Part shown: positions 11,311-23,759 of the stretch, one piece after another
Position numbering within the stretch: position 1 is the stretch's first letter
How the letters are laid out: each line of letters begins with the position of its first letter
Assembly (NCBI GenBank): GCA_028023455.1
Contig: JAQFVV010000156.1
Location: forward strand, 1,199,236-1,263,235
Length of the DNA stretch: 64,000 bases
From: Epiperipatus broadwayi
Lineage: Eukaryota; Onychophora; Udeonychophora; Euonychophora; Peripatidae
Direction: 5' to 3'
Translations under genes and position numbers: made by a program
Notes under the pieces: generated by a model
What the model was told of the DNA's origin: nothing
The model's database searches: none
What the model saw: the letters and a program-made list of their open reading frames with translations, nothing else

Positions 11311-12720
11311 ATTTTTATGAACCTAAGTTGTGATTCTTTCTATTTCTTTGTATCGAATTTTATAGCTGTGAGGGTTTGTTTTTCGATGGTATGGTGGCAG
11401 ATTTTAGATCTTAAGGACCATGGATCTAGGCTCAACTTTGTCACTTCTGGTATTCAAACTTCTTATACCTAACTCCGAGCAATAAAAACTATTCGTTTAT
11501 TATCTAATTTTACATATTATTTCAAAGCTGCTCTTTATTTTCTTTCTTGTTTTTATTGCAGCCTTATCAACTACTGAATCGCATTAAATTGCAACTTCTA
11601 AAATATGAATATCTGTTATAATGTAAATTTTAATAACTCAACAAACTTACATAACTTTAATTAAAATAATATTTGTTCCTAAGTTGTATTTATAAATATA
11701 AACTTTGTCAATTATGTTTTAAAATTTATATATATTTAAAGAACACCTCCAGCATTGGAATTGTTAAAAATAATTGCATCTTTTGAAATGTAAATCAAAT
11801 AACAAAATCAATATCATTTTAGATGGATTAGATCTTCTTAATGCTTTTGTTAGTATTCTGGATATGTTCTATAAATTTATTTTCTTTATTCTTTTGCTAT
11901 TCTGATTTATTTTTTGACTCAATTTTAGCAATTATGATTCCGTTGCAATTCGTTGTTATTCAATTGGAAAACAATAAAAAATATAATCTTGGAGTTCATC
12001 GTGACATACCCTTAAGATTATTTCCCCTTAAGGTTATTTTTAACAAATTGAAAAGGTCGTTTAATTAAATAATAATAAAAATTGAGATAAAGAAGCTATG
12101 ATCAATTACAGAAAAGAATGTGTAAAAAATAAATAGTCTGCGCTCACGAAATATATACTCAATAAATTAATTGGCAGTTTTTTAAAGGAATTTTAGAAAT
12201 GTTTACTGAAATTTATTAAAAATAATTATACAATAATATAACTTTTAATGATAAGTGAGTGCTTGTTATTTTAAAAAAAAATTATTAAATAAGCATTTGT
12301 ACAATCATTAAGAACTGTCAATAGAAAAATTAAATGAAAACCTCATTGATCTCTGATAGTTCTTTATTAATTAAATAAGGTATATAAATTAAAAGTAAAG
12401 ACTTGCATTGTAGGCAAAAGTCAGTAATAAGATTCTAACTCAGTATGATGATGATATTATTTAAGCTAATATCTTAAAAATCTCAACATTCTAAGATTTC
12501 AATTCAAGTCAACGTTTTCAAAAAGACATGCGGTGCCAAACCTTTTATAACTACAAATGCAAATTGTCTTGGATTCAGCAACAAAGAATTTTGAAACTTT
12601 CAAATTTTAGATTTAGTTTTAAATTAACTTTATTAGGTTTACTATATACATTTTATTTACAAGTCTTATTGAAACAAAAGAGATTTCAAGTAGAAAAGCA
12701 ATAAGATAGATATCCATATA
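11311..12720. other. AT-rich sequence, nothing recognised
   Basis: The open frames at 11245-11472 and 11841-12068 are short and carry no recognisable motif; I do not annotate them as genes. Confidence 0.5.
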
Positions 12721-12870
12721 ATTGAGCAATAATCAACATAATATAATAATATTATATTATTAATAATATAATAATATGTTTAATGCATATTATTAATAAT
12801 ATAATAATATTGTTAATAATATAATATGTTTAATGCATAATATAATAATGTTTAATACATATTAATTAGT
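12721..12870. repeat. AT-only palindromic tandem repeat
   Basis: Repeated blocks of ATTATTAATAATATAATAAT with TGTTTAATGCATA spacers, occurring three to four times. They are self-complementary, so a cruciform is possible. Confidence 0.7.
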
Positions 12871-13365
12871 ATATTCAATAGCCAAGTCTGGGCTGTTGTT
12901 AATGAGATCAGATTGCATGTAACTGCAAAAATACCAGCTGGTGCATGGGTTTAATCTATGGTCTTAATGTTATTTAATTTTTTAAAAAAATGTGATTTAG
13001 TATTATGAGATGTGGAATTAAAGCTTAGGTAGTATCTCTCAGACCAGAGTGTGAAAAGAATAAATGTAATAATTCTTATATTGAGAAAAGAACCACTTTA
13101 TATATATTTTTATGAGGTTGTTGATTATTAATGAGTTTGAATGAGTCATGTTAGTGATAAGAATACAACAAGGAAGAAGTGAGGAACAATTCATAAGAAA
13201 GTGTTCTATTTCTTCATTTCTATGACAGAGGGTACATAATGAATTTATACTTGTGAAGTGTTAAGAGCAGTAAAAAAAAGCAAAAATGGCTGTTAAATGT
13301 ATTTGTTCAATCTATTGTTCACTAGTAATGAAGTAATCTCAAAATTTTATTCAAACAGTCATTTT
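12871..13365. other. AT-rich sequence, nothing recognised
   Basis: No supported feature. Confidence 0.5.
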
Positions 13366-13500
13366 GACCACATCATAATCTATCACACATGGCTTATATT
13401 AAGATAGCAATTCCTTAAACTTTAATGGACAAGCTCCAATTTTCTCACTCTCCAACAATTCAACTGTCCATAATAGGTGTCCTATATGGTAAAATCAGAT
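13366..13500 (+). repeat. Fragment related to the 45.8-kb MITE interior
   Basis: TTAAGATAGCAATTC, CTTTAATGGACAAGCTCCAA and TTCAACTGTCCAT match in order the interior of the terminal-inverted-repeat element at 45791-46041. The ends are not recognisable here, so this is a decayed or partial copy. Confidence 0.55.
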
Positions 13501-16500
13501 AATCAAAATTGCTAATTTTATGTTGTAGAATTCTTTTTCAAGTTGTGAATAGAATATCTGGTTATTCATTGAATTGATATTTTAAAACAATTCTTCGCCA
13601 TTAAAATAATCTTGTAATAATTTTTGGATTTTGGATATACATATAGAACCTCTTATCAATATAGTGTTATATATTTGAACTTTATCAATTTTGGCATTTT
13701 AAGATTTTTTTACTGGCTTCAGTGTACTATGAAATAAATTAGTATTTAATTCCTCAAAATAGGCATGAGTAAATAATGTATAGAAATGCATTTTTATATA
13801 GGGAATCAATTTCAGTGCTTTTTATGTATGAATGACAATGTCCACCTGGTACTTTTGCAAGCTTGTTACAAAGCTCTTTTGATGCTTGTTAAATTGTTTT
13901 ATATTTTTATGTAAATTCTTGTATAAAATAATTTATTATTTGGTTGTAAAAGTTTTCTCACAAGTGAGTTATGGATTTAACTTCAAAGTTGATATTTTTC
14001 ATTCTTAAAATTGACGCATCAAAATATTCACCACCCTAATCAAAAATAAATACTATTTATTCTCTATCAATTTTCTTATTTCACATATATAAAATAGTTT
14101 CTATAATAGGTTCATTAATAATATGAAAAATATTAAGTCTACACATGGGTGCAATATCTTTAGTAATTCGGAATTGTTAAAATAATTAGGAACTGTAACT
14201 ACAACATTTGACACTTATTACAAAATTTATCTTTTCTTTTTTTTTCTATATTTTTTATTTAAAACAATAGATTTTAATATTTTTTTCTTTATCAAGATTT
14301 AATCTGGCTTAAGATTCTTTTCCCCAAGTAGCTTACTTTTACCCGAGACACAGTTAGTCATCCTTTAGTGATCAGTAAATAGATCTCTAACTGTCTTAGC
14401 TAGTGAGTAATTTAAGAATAAAAAGCCATTCAAACCTTCATTACTTAGCATATTGCAAGTTTGGTTATTACTATAATCTCCTTCATTATACTTCTATAGG
14501 ATGTTGTTAGAGATTTTTGCTTTGGGGTGATCTATTTAATAGGGCATTACATTTCACTATTCTTGTAACTATTTAACGGAAGTTATTAAGACTAAGTAAA
14601 AAAATTACCTGATAAAAGTATTTATTTTTCTATAGTATTTGAAATTTTTTTTGTTAAGTGAAGATTGTTGAACTTTATAGCAGCTATTTATAATCATTCA
14701 ATTGTTCCAAGAAATCAGTATTTTTGAAATTTGATATCAGAGATTGGGTTTGCAAATTATTTGATTGGCAAGTAGACTAATTGTATAAACTTCCCCAAGA
14801 TATATTTGAAAATTAATAATTCCTGGATTAAAACTCAACTTATAATTGTCTTCACTATCTCCGTTTCTCTAGGGGTGTATATAAATATGATTAAATAACA
14901 AAATACACAATACATCAATTTGTTAAAGAGAGTGATTTTACTATAAAACATTCATATCTGAGGCTCTTTCAGTTCAACAAACTAGACTTATGGTGATAAT
15001 AAATGGAAAAAATCGTTTCTTATCAACCCAAATTCCAGAGCATGCTTAGTTGCACTCAATTTAATCTGATTTAAAACGTTAGCAATATGTATATAATTGT
15101 TTCTAATTATTTGATGAAAGCTTCAGGTACTTGCTAATATCTGCGATCTTAACCCCATTCTCTCCAACCCACCCTTTCCCCCACATGTACAAACGTAATA
15201 CATGTAAAAAAAAAAATTTTTTTTTATTAAAAAAAGCAAAAAAAAATAAAAATGCAAGAAAAATGTATTTTTTAAAAATAAATGTGTTATTGAAAATAGC
15301 TATTAATTTGCTGCGAATTACTAAAGAATCCATAAATAATATCCCCCCCCCCACCCAATCTCCAATTGGAAAGTGATTTTGTTGTTATTATTATTATTTA
15401 TTATATAGGCTGTTGTTAGGAAATTGATGAGGTTTTTATGATCAATTATTTATCGATAAAGCGATGTTAAAAATATATTAATTTGTTTGGTTAGTTGCTT
15501 GGGAGGTCATATCATGTTCTAGCATAACGGAAGAGTAAACAGAGCATTTCATTCAATTGATCCAATACAAGTCTTTTGTTTTTATTTTACTCATCTGAGA
15601 ATCGAGATGACAATTTATGTCTCCATCTTCTCAATTTCACAGATCAAGATAATTTTTAGAATTTATTGTTAATTTTCACATACATCTTTAAATTCTGGCA
15701 ATATTTAAATAAATAATGCATTTTTTATCCGCTTATTGATGGAAAGTTTTGTTTTGCTTAGTTACTACGACCTTTTATATATATAATATGTTTCAAAATA
15801 AAACATTGCTCATGTTACGGATAATTATTTTGTTTTTATTCTGTTAAACGATCACCAATAATTTAATATAACTAAATAATATACACTAGCTAAATAATTT
15901 GTTTGATTTGCAACTTTTTTTTTTGGTTTAATTAAAACTGAAATCAGATACGCCAATAATAACAAAAACTTCTGCAATACATATAATTACGCATTGGTTT
16001 TCTTCTATCATATATGCACTATGAGGAATCAATCCATTTTCAAGAATGAAAGCCAATATTATTTTCTACATTAAAATTTTTTAAATTTAGCATTGAATAA
16101 CATAAAACCTATTAATATGGACGTTATTCATTCAAAAGTATTTGCACGGAAAATCCTGGCAAATTAAAAGATGAAGTATTCTTTTGACATCAAAGCATTT
16201 GTAAAAAAAAAATGAAAAAACAAACAAACTATAATACAAGGAGCTTCATTATACTGTCCATTAAAAATAAAACTAATATTAATTAGTTATTACCTCCTAC
16301 AAATAGATTTCAAATTGGCTTTTTATTTTTTAAATTGTTTATTTTTGTTATAATCCTTAAAAAACATCATAGATAATAATCTATCGTCAGCTGTTTACGA
16401 AAACATCCCACTAAAAAATTATGATACTTAATATAATTCCATAAACGGAAGCTTACCACGGTTTTTTTTAATTATCCATTTTTAGGAACCTCTAATATGG

Positions 16501-17439
16501 CTGACTAGAAGATGTCGTATTTAATATTGCCTTTTATTTATCTTTTTAAATATTATTCTAAAAATACCAGAAATTACACCAAAGTATGAGAATTGATTGT
16601 AATTAAAATAAGTTTATGGGTATATGAATGTCAGATTGCTTTATTCAATTAAAATTTATACTTAAAATTTTCTCTCTTGCTGTCTTATTATTTTTTGTAT
16701 ATTTTGATCCTCAAATAATTAAAAATCATAAAAAATACTTATAGAGCTATATATATAATAAAGAGCAAATATTTCTAAACAAGCTTATTTTATTGTTATT
16801 TTTTATTTGTTTATTTTATGATAAATGCTATAAGAGAAAGCTATATAGGTCACTTGGTTTTATTACTATTATGTGTGTGTGTGTGTGTGTGAATAGCTTA
16901 CTAAACACCATATAAATATATAACTATTGAATAACATTCATTTACATTAACCTTCTATAGCAATCTTTAAGATCTTTCAAGATGCAACGTTAAAACAAAA
17001 AACATCTACCAATTTCTTCTGATCTTGATGGCATTAGTAAAACAATGTTGTTTAATACTTTTATATTATTTATAGGGTGTTTAAATGATTAATTACATAA
17101 TAATTAATTAATTATATATTTAAATAATTTATTTGAAAAAAAAAAAGTTTGATTAAAAACCCTGCTCTGTCTATTAACATTAAATTTGTATAAAGTGGGT
17201 TTTCGTTAAATTATTACTAAATTCCAATATTAAATTCAGCAGAGCATACTAATAATAATTAACAATTTATCTGTATTGTGTTTATTGCTAATGTTTCTAC
17301 TTTATTTGTTAAAAATCGAACTTCAGTTACTTTTATTATCAATTCTCTTTTAATTTATTGCATAATAATTTGCTAGGGATTGTAAATCTTTTTTTCCTTG
17401 TAAACCCCATTTAATGTATTTAACAAACAATTTTAATAA
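13501..17439. other. Long AT-rich stretch with no supported gene
   Basis: I see no conserved coding frame, terminal repeats or RNA gene. A (TG)10 microsatellite sits at 16872-16891. Opposing short open frames at 15103-15376 coincide with poly-A and poly-C runs and look spurious. Confidence 0.5.
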
Positions 17440-17946
17440 GAATTAATTTAAGCCAATAAACATCACATGATCACCATTTTTTATGCTTGCTTATAACTTG
17501 TTAAAACAGGCAAAACTCACTATACGTATTGCCACACACAGCAAGCTAAAATAATCAATGGATGCCAGAAGGCTTGTGGATAAAATCCCCAACTAGTGCC
17601 TACTCATCCAATATCCCCAGACTAGTTTCTGGCTTGTGGTCTTCGTCAGTGAGGAGCCTTGGATCTGAGAGCACTGCACCTAGTGCCTGCTCATCCAATA
17701 TCCCCAAACTAGCTTCTGGCTTGTGGCCTTCATCAGTGAAAAGCTTTGGAGCTGAGAGCACTGCACCTGGATCTAGATCTCAGATCCAAGGCTCCTCACT
17801 GATGAAGACCACAAGCAAGAAACTAGTCTGGGGATATTGGATGAATAGGCACTAGATGGGATTTTATGCACAAGTCTCCTGGCATCCATTGATTACTCTA
17901 GCTTGCTGTGTGTGGTAATACGCATAGTGAGTTTTGCCTGTTTTAA
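17440..17946. mobile_element. Foldback element with two internal 87-bp tandem units
   Basis: The arms at 17511-17670 and 17778-17946 are about 90% complementary. They start TTAAAACAGGCAAAACTCAC and end with its complement. Between them lies an extra copy of an 87-bp unit (17595-17681, repeated at 17682-17768), so the left arm is followed by a second, unpaired unit. The flank at 17440-17530 matches 4231-4312 in reverse. It is more GC-rich than its surroundings. The open frame at 17562-17855 runs through the arms and is probably incidental. Confidence 0.75.
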
Positions 17947-18345
17947 GAATTTATTTCATTGATGCATATTTTCACTAATGCAGATTCATCTATCTATTCA
18001 GCCAGCTACATCTGAAAATTGTCTGTTGATCACAGGCCATTAAAATAAAGTCTTCTTATTTTTGAACAAATACAAAATAAAATCAGAATAATCATTGTAG
18101 TTATTATAGGATTTTAAATTACTAATGTTTTATGGCTTCATTTATTATATTCACAAAATTAATGATATAATAAAGCCTTATACATAGAGATATTTTTTTC
18201 TTTTGTTTTTATTATTGCATTCTCTCTCAGTATGCATACATTTCATGAACAACTTTCACTTATCATCTGAATTTCCATACCCATTTTAATAGCTTTTCAT
18301 CACATGATTCTAAAGTACCATAAAGTCTCTTAACAAAGAAGTTTG

Positions 18346-18753
18346 CTAATTGCTCAACAGGCTTTGTGATAAATTCTTAGCCAGAGAAAGCATTTAAAAT
18401 ATCTCTATCAGAAAATCACACCCAAACCCCTGATAAATGTTTTTGTGCTTTGGCACTCCTCAGAGAGATGCTAGGATAGTTTCAGACACTAGATCTAAAA
18501 ATACCAACCCAAAGTTAGCATTTATCTAAGAGTTAACTAGGATTTTATTTTCTACTCAATAATTAACTCTTAGGTAAATGCTGGCTTTGGGTTGGTATTT
18601 TTAGATCTAATGTCTAAAACTATCCTAGCGCCTCTCTAAGAAGTGCCAAAGCACAAAACCATTGGTCAGGGATTTGGATGTGATTTTTTGATAGAGATAT
18701 TTTAAATGCTTTCTCTGGTTAAGCATTTATCACAAAGCTTGTTGAGCAATTAG
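18346..18753. mobile_element. Large palindrome (191-bp arms)
   Basis: The arms 18346-18536 and 18563-18753 pair almost throughout, with a 26-bp centre. The ends read CTAATTGCTCAACAGG and its near-complement. The arms share GGTATTTTTAGATCTA and TTTAAAATATCTCTATCA with their complements. It lies only 400 bp from the previous foldback but is unrelated in sequence. No coding capacity; a foldback or MITE-type DNA element is the best guess. Confidence 0.75.
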
Positions 18754-19530
18754 TCTTTGTTTATATTTTACAAGCTTAATATATGACTCTATTTTTTATT
18801 CACTATAAAGACTGATTTGATTTTTCACAACTTTTTCACAAACAGTATTTGCATTGTTCCTTAGCTTTGCTGCAGTGAATCAAATGTTATTTCTAGCTTT
18901 TCTTTATTTAAACAGGGCTGAATGAATATATCTATGAGGTGTTTAAAATATTCCTTTTGAATTGTTGCAAAATTCAAGCTTTTTTTTTTATTTAAAAGAG
19001 AATTGTGGTTGAAAAATTATATTTATAGTGTTTAAAATATTTGCTAGAGTTATGCACTGTTTCTATATACAGTGTGTATATTATTAGTCTTGACAAAGAG
19101 GAATAAGACATTGCCAATTTATGCAAAAAAACTAATACATGATATGATTTAAAAAATCTTTTATTTTCATATATATATATATATAAGTCCTGTGTTTATA
19201 TTTTTATTTTAGAACCAAACCTTTATATCACTTTGATTTTCTTTAATGTGATTTATAAGATGTGAAATTATATATATAAAAAAGTGATATTCTGATATAC
19301 ATAAATTATATTACAATAATCTAAAGTTTATGGCATTTATCTTTTCAAGTATTCAAATTTTTCAACTTTACAACATGTCTGTTTGGACTTTAAAATCATT
19401 TATATTACCATAAAATATGTTTTAATATTATTTTGTGACTCAAAAGTATTATGCCTGATCAATAAATCTTAATATCTGCTTTTTAGATGTATTTAAGGTA
19501 ATAAATTTCCCAAAAAGGTCAGTATAGCAG

Positions 19531-19531
<1 letters not shown>
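18754..19531. other. AT-rich sequence, nothing recognised
   Basis: Contains a short (TA)n run near 19170. No gene or terminal repeat found. Confidence 0.5.

Positions 19532-19595
<64 letters not shown>
19532..19595. repeat. (TA)n microsatellite
   Basis: About 31 uninterrupted TA units just outside the left end of the hAT-like composite. Confidence 0.95.
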
Positions 19596-19596
<1 letters not shown>

Positions 19597-19720
19597 GCTC
19601 TTAATTCAACAATATAAGGCAGTGGTGCACAATCTTTTTGCACCTGTGACACCCATACTCAGACTGAAATTTTACACAACCCATTATATGTTGTTACCAT
19701 CCTATTATAAGCATATAAGG

Positions 19721-20636
19721 ACACCTGGGTCTCGTTTTATGCAGATTATTTTAATGCAATTTTGAAGTTATGTGATTCATGTTTCTTCTTAATATTTTTC
19801 ATATTTCACTATATTTATTAGATATCAAGAAATTTAAATTATTAATAACTTATTTTGACTTGAAATACTTTTTTTTCTTTCAAAAATATAATGTTATATT
19901 AGCAGCTAATGTGAATATGGCCTGAAGATGTATTTAGAATTTTAGCTTCTATGTAAATAACCTATTTATATTAATGAGTAAATAATAATAATAGATTTAT
20001 ACTTACATATAAAAATATCGCAATAAATATTCAAAAATTTTAAACTTTTAAAACGTATTTTGTTAATTATAACAGAAATAATTTTTTTTTTAGATTTTTA
20101 AAATAAATAATAAGGAAGATTTTATTGATTTTATAAACTGAAAATAATTTTTCTAATGATAATCTATAATCTTTTTAATTTGATTACGATCTCATTTTTT
20201 TAATGTAGAAACAAAAAACAATTAACACAGCTCAAGACTGAAAGTGGCGATAGTTGTATGTCACATGACAAATTTGATTTCTTAATATTTTACAAATGAA
20301 CGCATATTGTTAAATGGCCAAATAACCCTAATGATTAAAATATGCTTGAAAAAATGTAAAATTAAATACTGTAGTTAATAAAAAAAGTAAAAAAAGTTTG
20401 TCTTGTATTTTTTTTTTCAAATATTTGAAATTTTTTATTAGTCATACTTTATTTCCTTATTTTTTTAATGCAAATTTTAAAGTAATTTTTCCTTCTTGTT
20501 TTGCTTTTATGCAATTTCTGAAAATTACAACCCCCTATCCCCATTTTTCAAGGTAAGTCAAGTCTATTTTTGTGCGATTTATTTTGTGCGCATTTTCTGA
20601 GGAACCTATCTACCACATAAAACGAGACCCAGGTGT
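19721..20636. mobile_element. DNA element with ACACCTGGGTCTCG ends
   Basis: The terminal inverted repeats ACACCTGGGTCTCGTTTTAT at 19721-19740 and its complement at 20617-20636 bound a 916-bp AT-rich interior with no conserved frame. Superfamily unknown. I could not fix a convincing target duplication; the flanks are ATAAGG and ATAGTA. Confidence 0.65.
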
Positions 20637-21234
20637 ATAGTAATAATAGAGACCATAGGTGAAGCTCTTACTGGAAAGTCTTCCTCCTCACAGCTTGCAC
20701 AGAATGGCTCTGAGAAGTTGGTGTTGAAGCAGTGAAAGGTGCCTTTTTTTATCTATTTGGCTCTTTAAAGGCCTTATTTTGATGCTAATGTACTCTTTCA
20801 TTTACTAAACCTAGTTTTAGTGCATTTTTTAACACAAGTTCCCTATGTCTACCTTGTGCTTATCAGCATTTAACTACATCATTTCTCCTCCTATTTGGTG
20901 GGTGGTTCAGCTGTTTCATGGACCATAAAGAGTTTTATTCCCTCTTAGAATCTTAATTATTTCACCTACTCCAAGTTCCCTGTCACTCAAAACTTGTTTT
21001 TAAAGTTTTCTGTGTGTTGTTCCAGTTATTTAGGCCATTTTAAACATCCTATTTTTCAGACATCTCCTCCTCTGGGGTAACTAACTGCCTAGAATTCCAC
21101 TCAATTTTCTCATTACTCAACTAAAATTATTAATAACAAGATTTCCAATGGGTTTTTTTTGGCTTTTTCATCATTATATTTATTTTTTTCTTTTAAAAAG
21201 TGTTTTTCTTCATATTACTTTTCCTTCTTTCATG
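20637..21234. other. Interior of the hAT-like composite, unassigned
   Basis: Non-coding sequence, less AT-rich than its surroundings. May include the 3' untranslated part of the minus-strand LINE. Confidence 0.4.
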
Positions 21235-21484
21235 TGATGTACTGTGGCTTCTCCTTAAACAAAATCAAGAATATCTCAGCAATTATGCCCAGATAAACCT
21301 CTTAGCCACTTTATTTCCCATTCCTTACTAAATTTTCCCATATTCTGCTCCATGCAATGTGATGTATTGTGGCTTCTCCTTAAATGAAGTCAAGAATATC
21401 TAAGCAATTATTCCCAAATAAACCTGTTAGCCACTTAATTTTCCATCCCACTCTAAGTTTTCCCACATTCTGTTCCATCCCATT
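21235..21484. repeat. Tandem duplication, two 125-bp units
   Basis: Units 21235-21359 and 21360-21484 both begin TGATGTA and share GTGGCTTCTCCTTAAA and TCAAGAATATCT. It lies downstream of the minus-strand LINE coding remnant and may be part of its 3' region. Confidence 0.75.
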
Positions 21485-21669
21485 TCCACAACATAATCTT
21501 AGTCAACTCTATAGCCTTAATATCTAATTCCCCCTTATCTTTTTCCAAACACAGCATAAAAACCAATAATTCACTTTCTGTATAATCACTTTTTTCATAT
21601 TTATTCTTTCATAACTTCATTATATGTACCCTTTCTGTTTTCAAACATTTACATTCTATTAACAAATGC

Positions 21670-23059
21670 CTAATATTTTCTATTCCTTCCTTACATAATT
21701 TACAAAATAAATCACCCATATTTTTTCATTTACATGTATATTCTCTTGTAGCTAAGGATCCTGTTCGAGCCTTAAACAATAAACTACTTTCCTTACTATT
21801 ATCATATATTAACTCGCACCTAATATTCTGTTTATTTCTATATATATTTAAACTCTTTTTACTCTCCATACTATTTTTCCATCTCTCTAACTCCCTATTT
21901 TTTATTAATAAATCTATTCTTTTATCCCATTCCTTATTACTAAAACATTCAATAATTCTCTTAACACAATCATCCCATCTTTTATACAAATATACTGATA
22001 TAAATTATTTATCCAAATCTTTTGCATATTGTATTACCTTTCTCACCCATCTTGTTACCTGCCCTTTACTCATAACCCAATTAAATACTATTTTGGCTAT
22101 TCTTTTATTATCCATAAACTGCAATCTATTAAACAGTTTCATTTTACTTTTTGCATCTCTCATATGAAAACTTGACCATCCCATTTCTCCTTGAATTGCC
22201 TCCCTTGCTGTCCATACATCTGCATCCAATGCATGTCTTCCTACTTCCCTTTGAACTTTTTCTAAATAATTTAATACCTCTTTACTAACATATAATGCAT
22301 CATTACCATATGTTAACCCTGCTACTGCAATTCCTTTCCATATAATTCTAGCTACATCATATTTATTATATGAAAACACTGTTAATTTCTTTATAAATTC
22401 CTTTCTTTTCTTTGCTTCATTTATCAATTTTTTTCTCCCATTCATCCAAATAATTTTTCTGATTACTAAAATAATTCCCAAATAACTATATCTATTCACC
22501 ACACTTAACTTAATATCTCCCAATAAAAATTCTACATCTTCTTTTTCCCAGTATTAACCATCATTATATTTGATTTTTCTTGCACATGTCATCAGCATAA
22601 CTTCCATATCTCCTCTTCTTTCTGCACACAAAAATATATCATATGCAAAAAAAAGACCTGACAAAGTACTCCCTTACTACTTATTAACGGTATCTCTATC
22701 CCTTTTCCTAATCTTTCTATTGTTTTTTCCATTTCACTCAAATACAATACAAACAAAATAGGTGACATAGGGCATCCTTGCTTTAGTCCCACCCCATTTT
22801 TAACTTTAACTGATTCTATATTCCCTAATTGATATATATAATAATTATTTTCATATAATTTCTTAATAATATCTATTAAAGCTTCATCCATTCCCAAATT
22901 TGCTAAACTTATCCATAATCTATTTCTATTCACTCTATCATATGCCTTTTCTATATCTATAAAACTCATATATAACTGTCTACCTGAATTCCTACTCATA
23001 TCCATAAGTTGTGTAACTACAAATAAACTACATAAACTAAAACCTTCAAAATTACACAA
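21670..23059 (-). pseudogene. Degraded non-LTR retrotransposon ORF2 (RT to C-terminus)
   Basis: Reading on the minus strand, the frame 23059-22592 carries reverse-transcriptase blocks: DIEKAYDRVNR (first catalytic Asp), then GLKQGCPMSPILF. The YADD box is found in another frame at 22598-22587, showing a frameshift just before it. The frame 22523-22005 continues with a thumb-type domain (RYSYLGIIL, then GEMGWSSF and AKSKMKLFNRLQFMD). The frame 21989-21726 and its continuation end in a CX2C...H...C cluster (CKLCKEGIENIRHLLIEC). The endonuclease and the start of RT are absent. The thumb motif GEMGWSSF recalls LINE proteins common in arthropod genomes, but that is from memory. It is a dead, 5'-truncated copy. 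Confidence 0.82.
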
Positions 23060-23535
23060 ATTTTATCCAAACTGAGTTTTAAACAAGTCTTAACTAAAAA
23101 CATCATCACCAAAGAACTTATTTCAAGTCTCCATCTCCTTGCCCTCTGGATCTTCCTCCCTTTCAGCTGTGGTTTGCTCTATCAAAGGTAAAAAGCAAGT
23201 CAAAAAGAACAACATGACCAATCATAATGCTATCCCAAGTACAATGGGAAAAACTAAAACTACTCATCTACAAAAGACAAAAAATCAGTCTGTTGCATCT
23301 GAGCCTCAGAAATCTCCTCATCCATCCCTGAAACCTCTAAGAACTTAACATGTAGACATTGCTCCAAAATTCATGTCACAACTCTTTCCATATGCCTTTT
23401 CCATTTTACATGTATTCCCTGTACTTGAATTTTGTTTTACCATGTAATTGTCTCTTTGTAAATCTTTTTTAACTGTTGTGTATTTTGTTTTTTGTTTTTT
23501 TATGAATAAAAGCTTTCTTCATTGAGGTAAAAAAA
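23060..23535 (+). mobile_element. LINE-like 3' end fragment
   Basis: Plus-strand sequence ending TGAATAAAAGCTTTCTTCATTG followed by an A-rich tail, resembling the 3' terminus of the LINE at 55.4-58.9 kb (ATCAATAAAGCCTTTATTG). A lysine- and serine-rich open frame at 23139-23348 may be the end of an element ORF. No diagnostic domain is visible. Confidence 0.4.
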
Positions 23536-23568
23536 AGTATAGTAATAATAAAATTCGTTTTACCTTAT

Positions 23569-23570
<2 letters not shown>

Positions 23571-23627
<57 letters not shown>
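23571..23627. repeat. Compound (AC)n(AT)n microsatellite
   Basis: About 11 AC units pass directly into about 15 AT units. Confidence 0.95.
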
Positions 23628-23630
<3 letters not shown>

Positions 23631-23759
23631 CGATTTGATATAAGATCTTTGAAAAAACTGCATTTTTTCTCATCAGGAGAATTTTTAAAATTTACAAAAC
23701 TCCAAACAATTTTTCTGTGACTCCTTGAGTGCCTGTGACCCACAGGTTGTATACCACTG

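Larger units (their letters stand above)
19620..23759. mobile_element. Old composite bounded by hAT-like ends
   Basis: The left end, CAGTGGTGCACAATC, and the right end, ending GGTTGTATACCACTG, are inverted repeats of the CAGTGGT...CAACC type common in hAT elements, and CCTGTGAC occurs just inside both. The flanking octamers ATATAAGG and ATATATGA agree at 6 of 8 positions, consistent with a decayed 8-bp target duplication. The interior is filled with other repeats: an inverted-repeat element (19721-20636), a tandem duplication (21235-21484), a minus-strand LINE fragment (21670-23059) and a LINE-like 3' end (23060-23535). No hAT transposase is visible. The two ends could belong to separate insertions. 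Confidence 0.5.

Noticed and set aside
15103-15376. Overlapping 80-codon frames on both strands
   Set aside because: Low-complexity A/T and poly-C sequence without any motif.
17562-17855. 97-codon plus-strand ORF
   Set aside because: It runs through the arms and tandem units of a foldback element; its peptide repeats reflect the DNA repeats.
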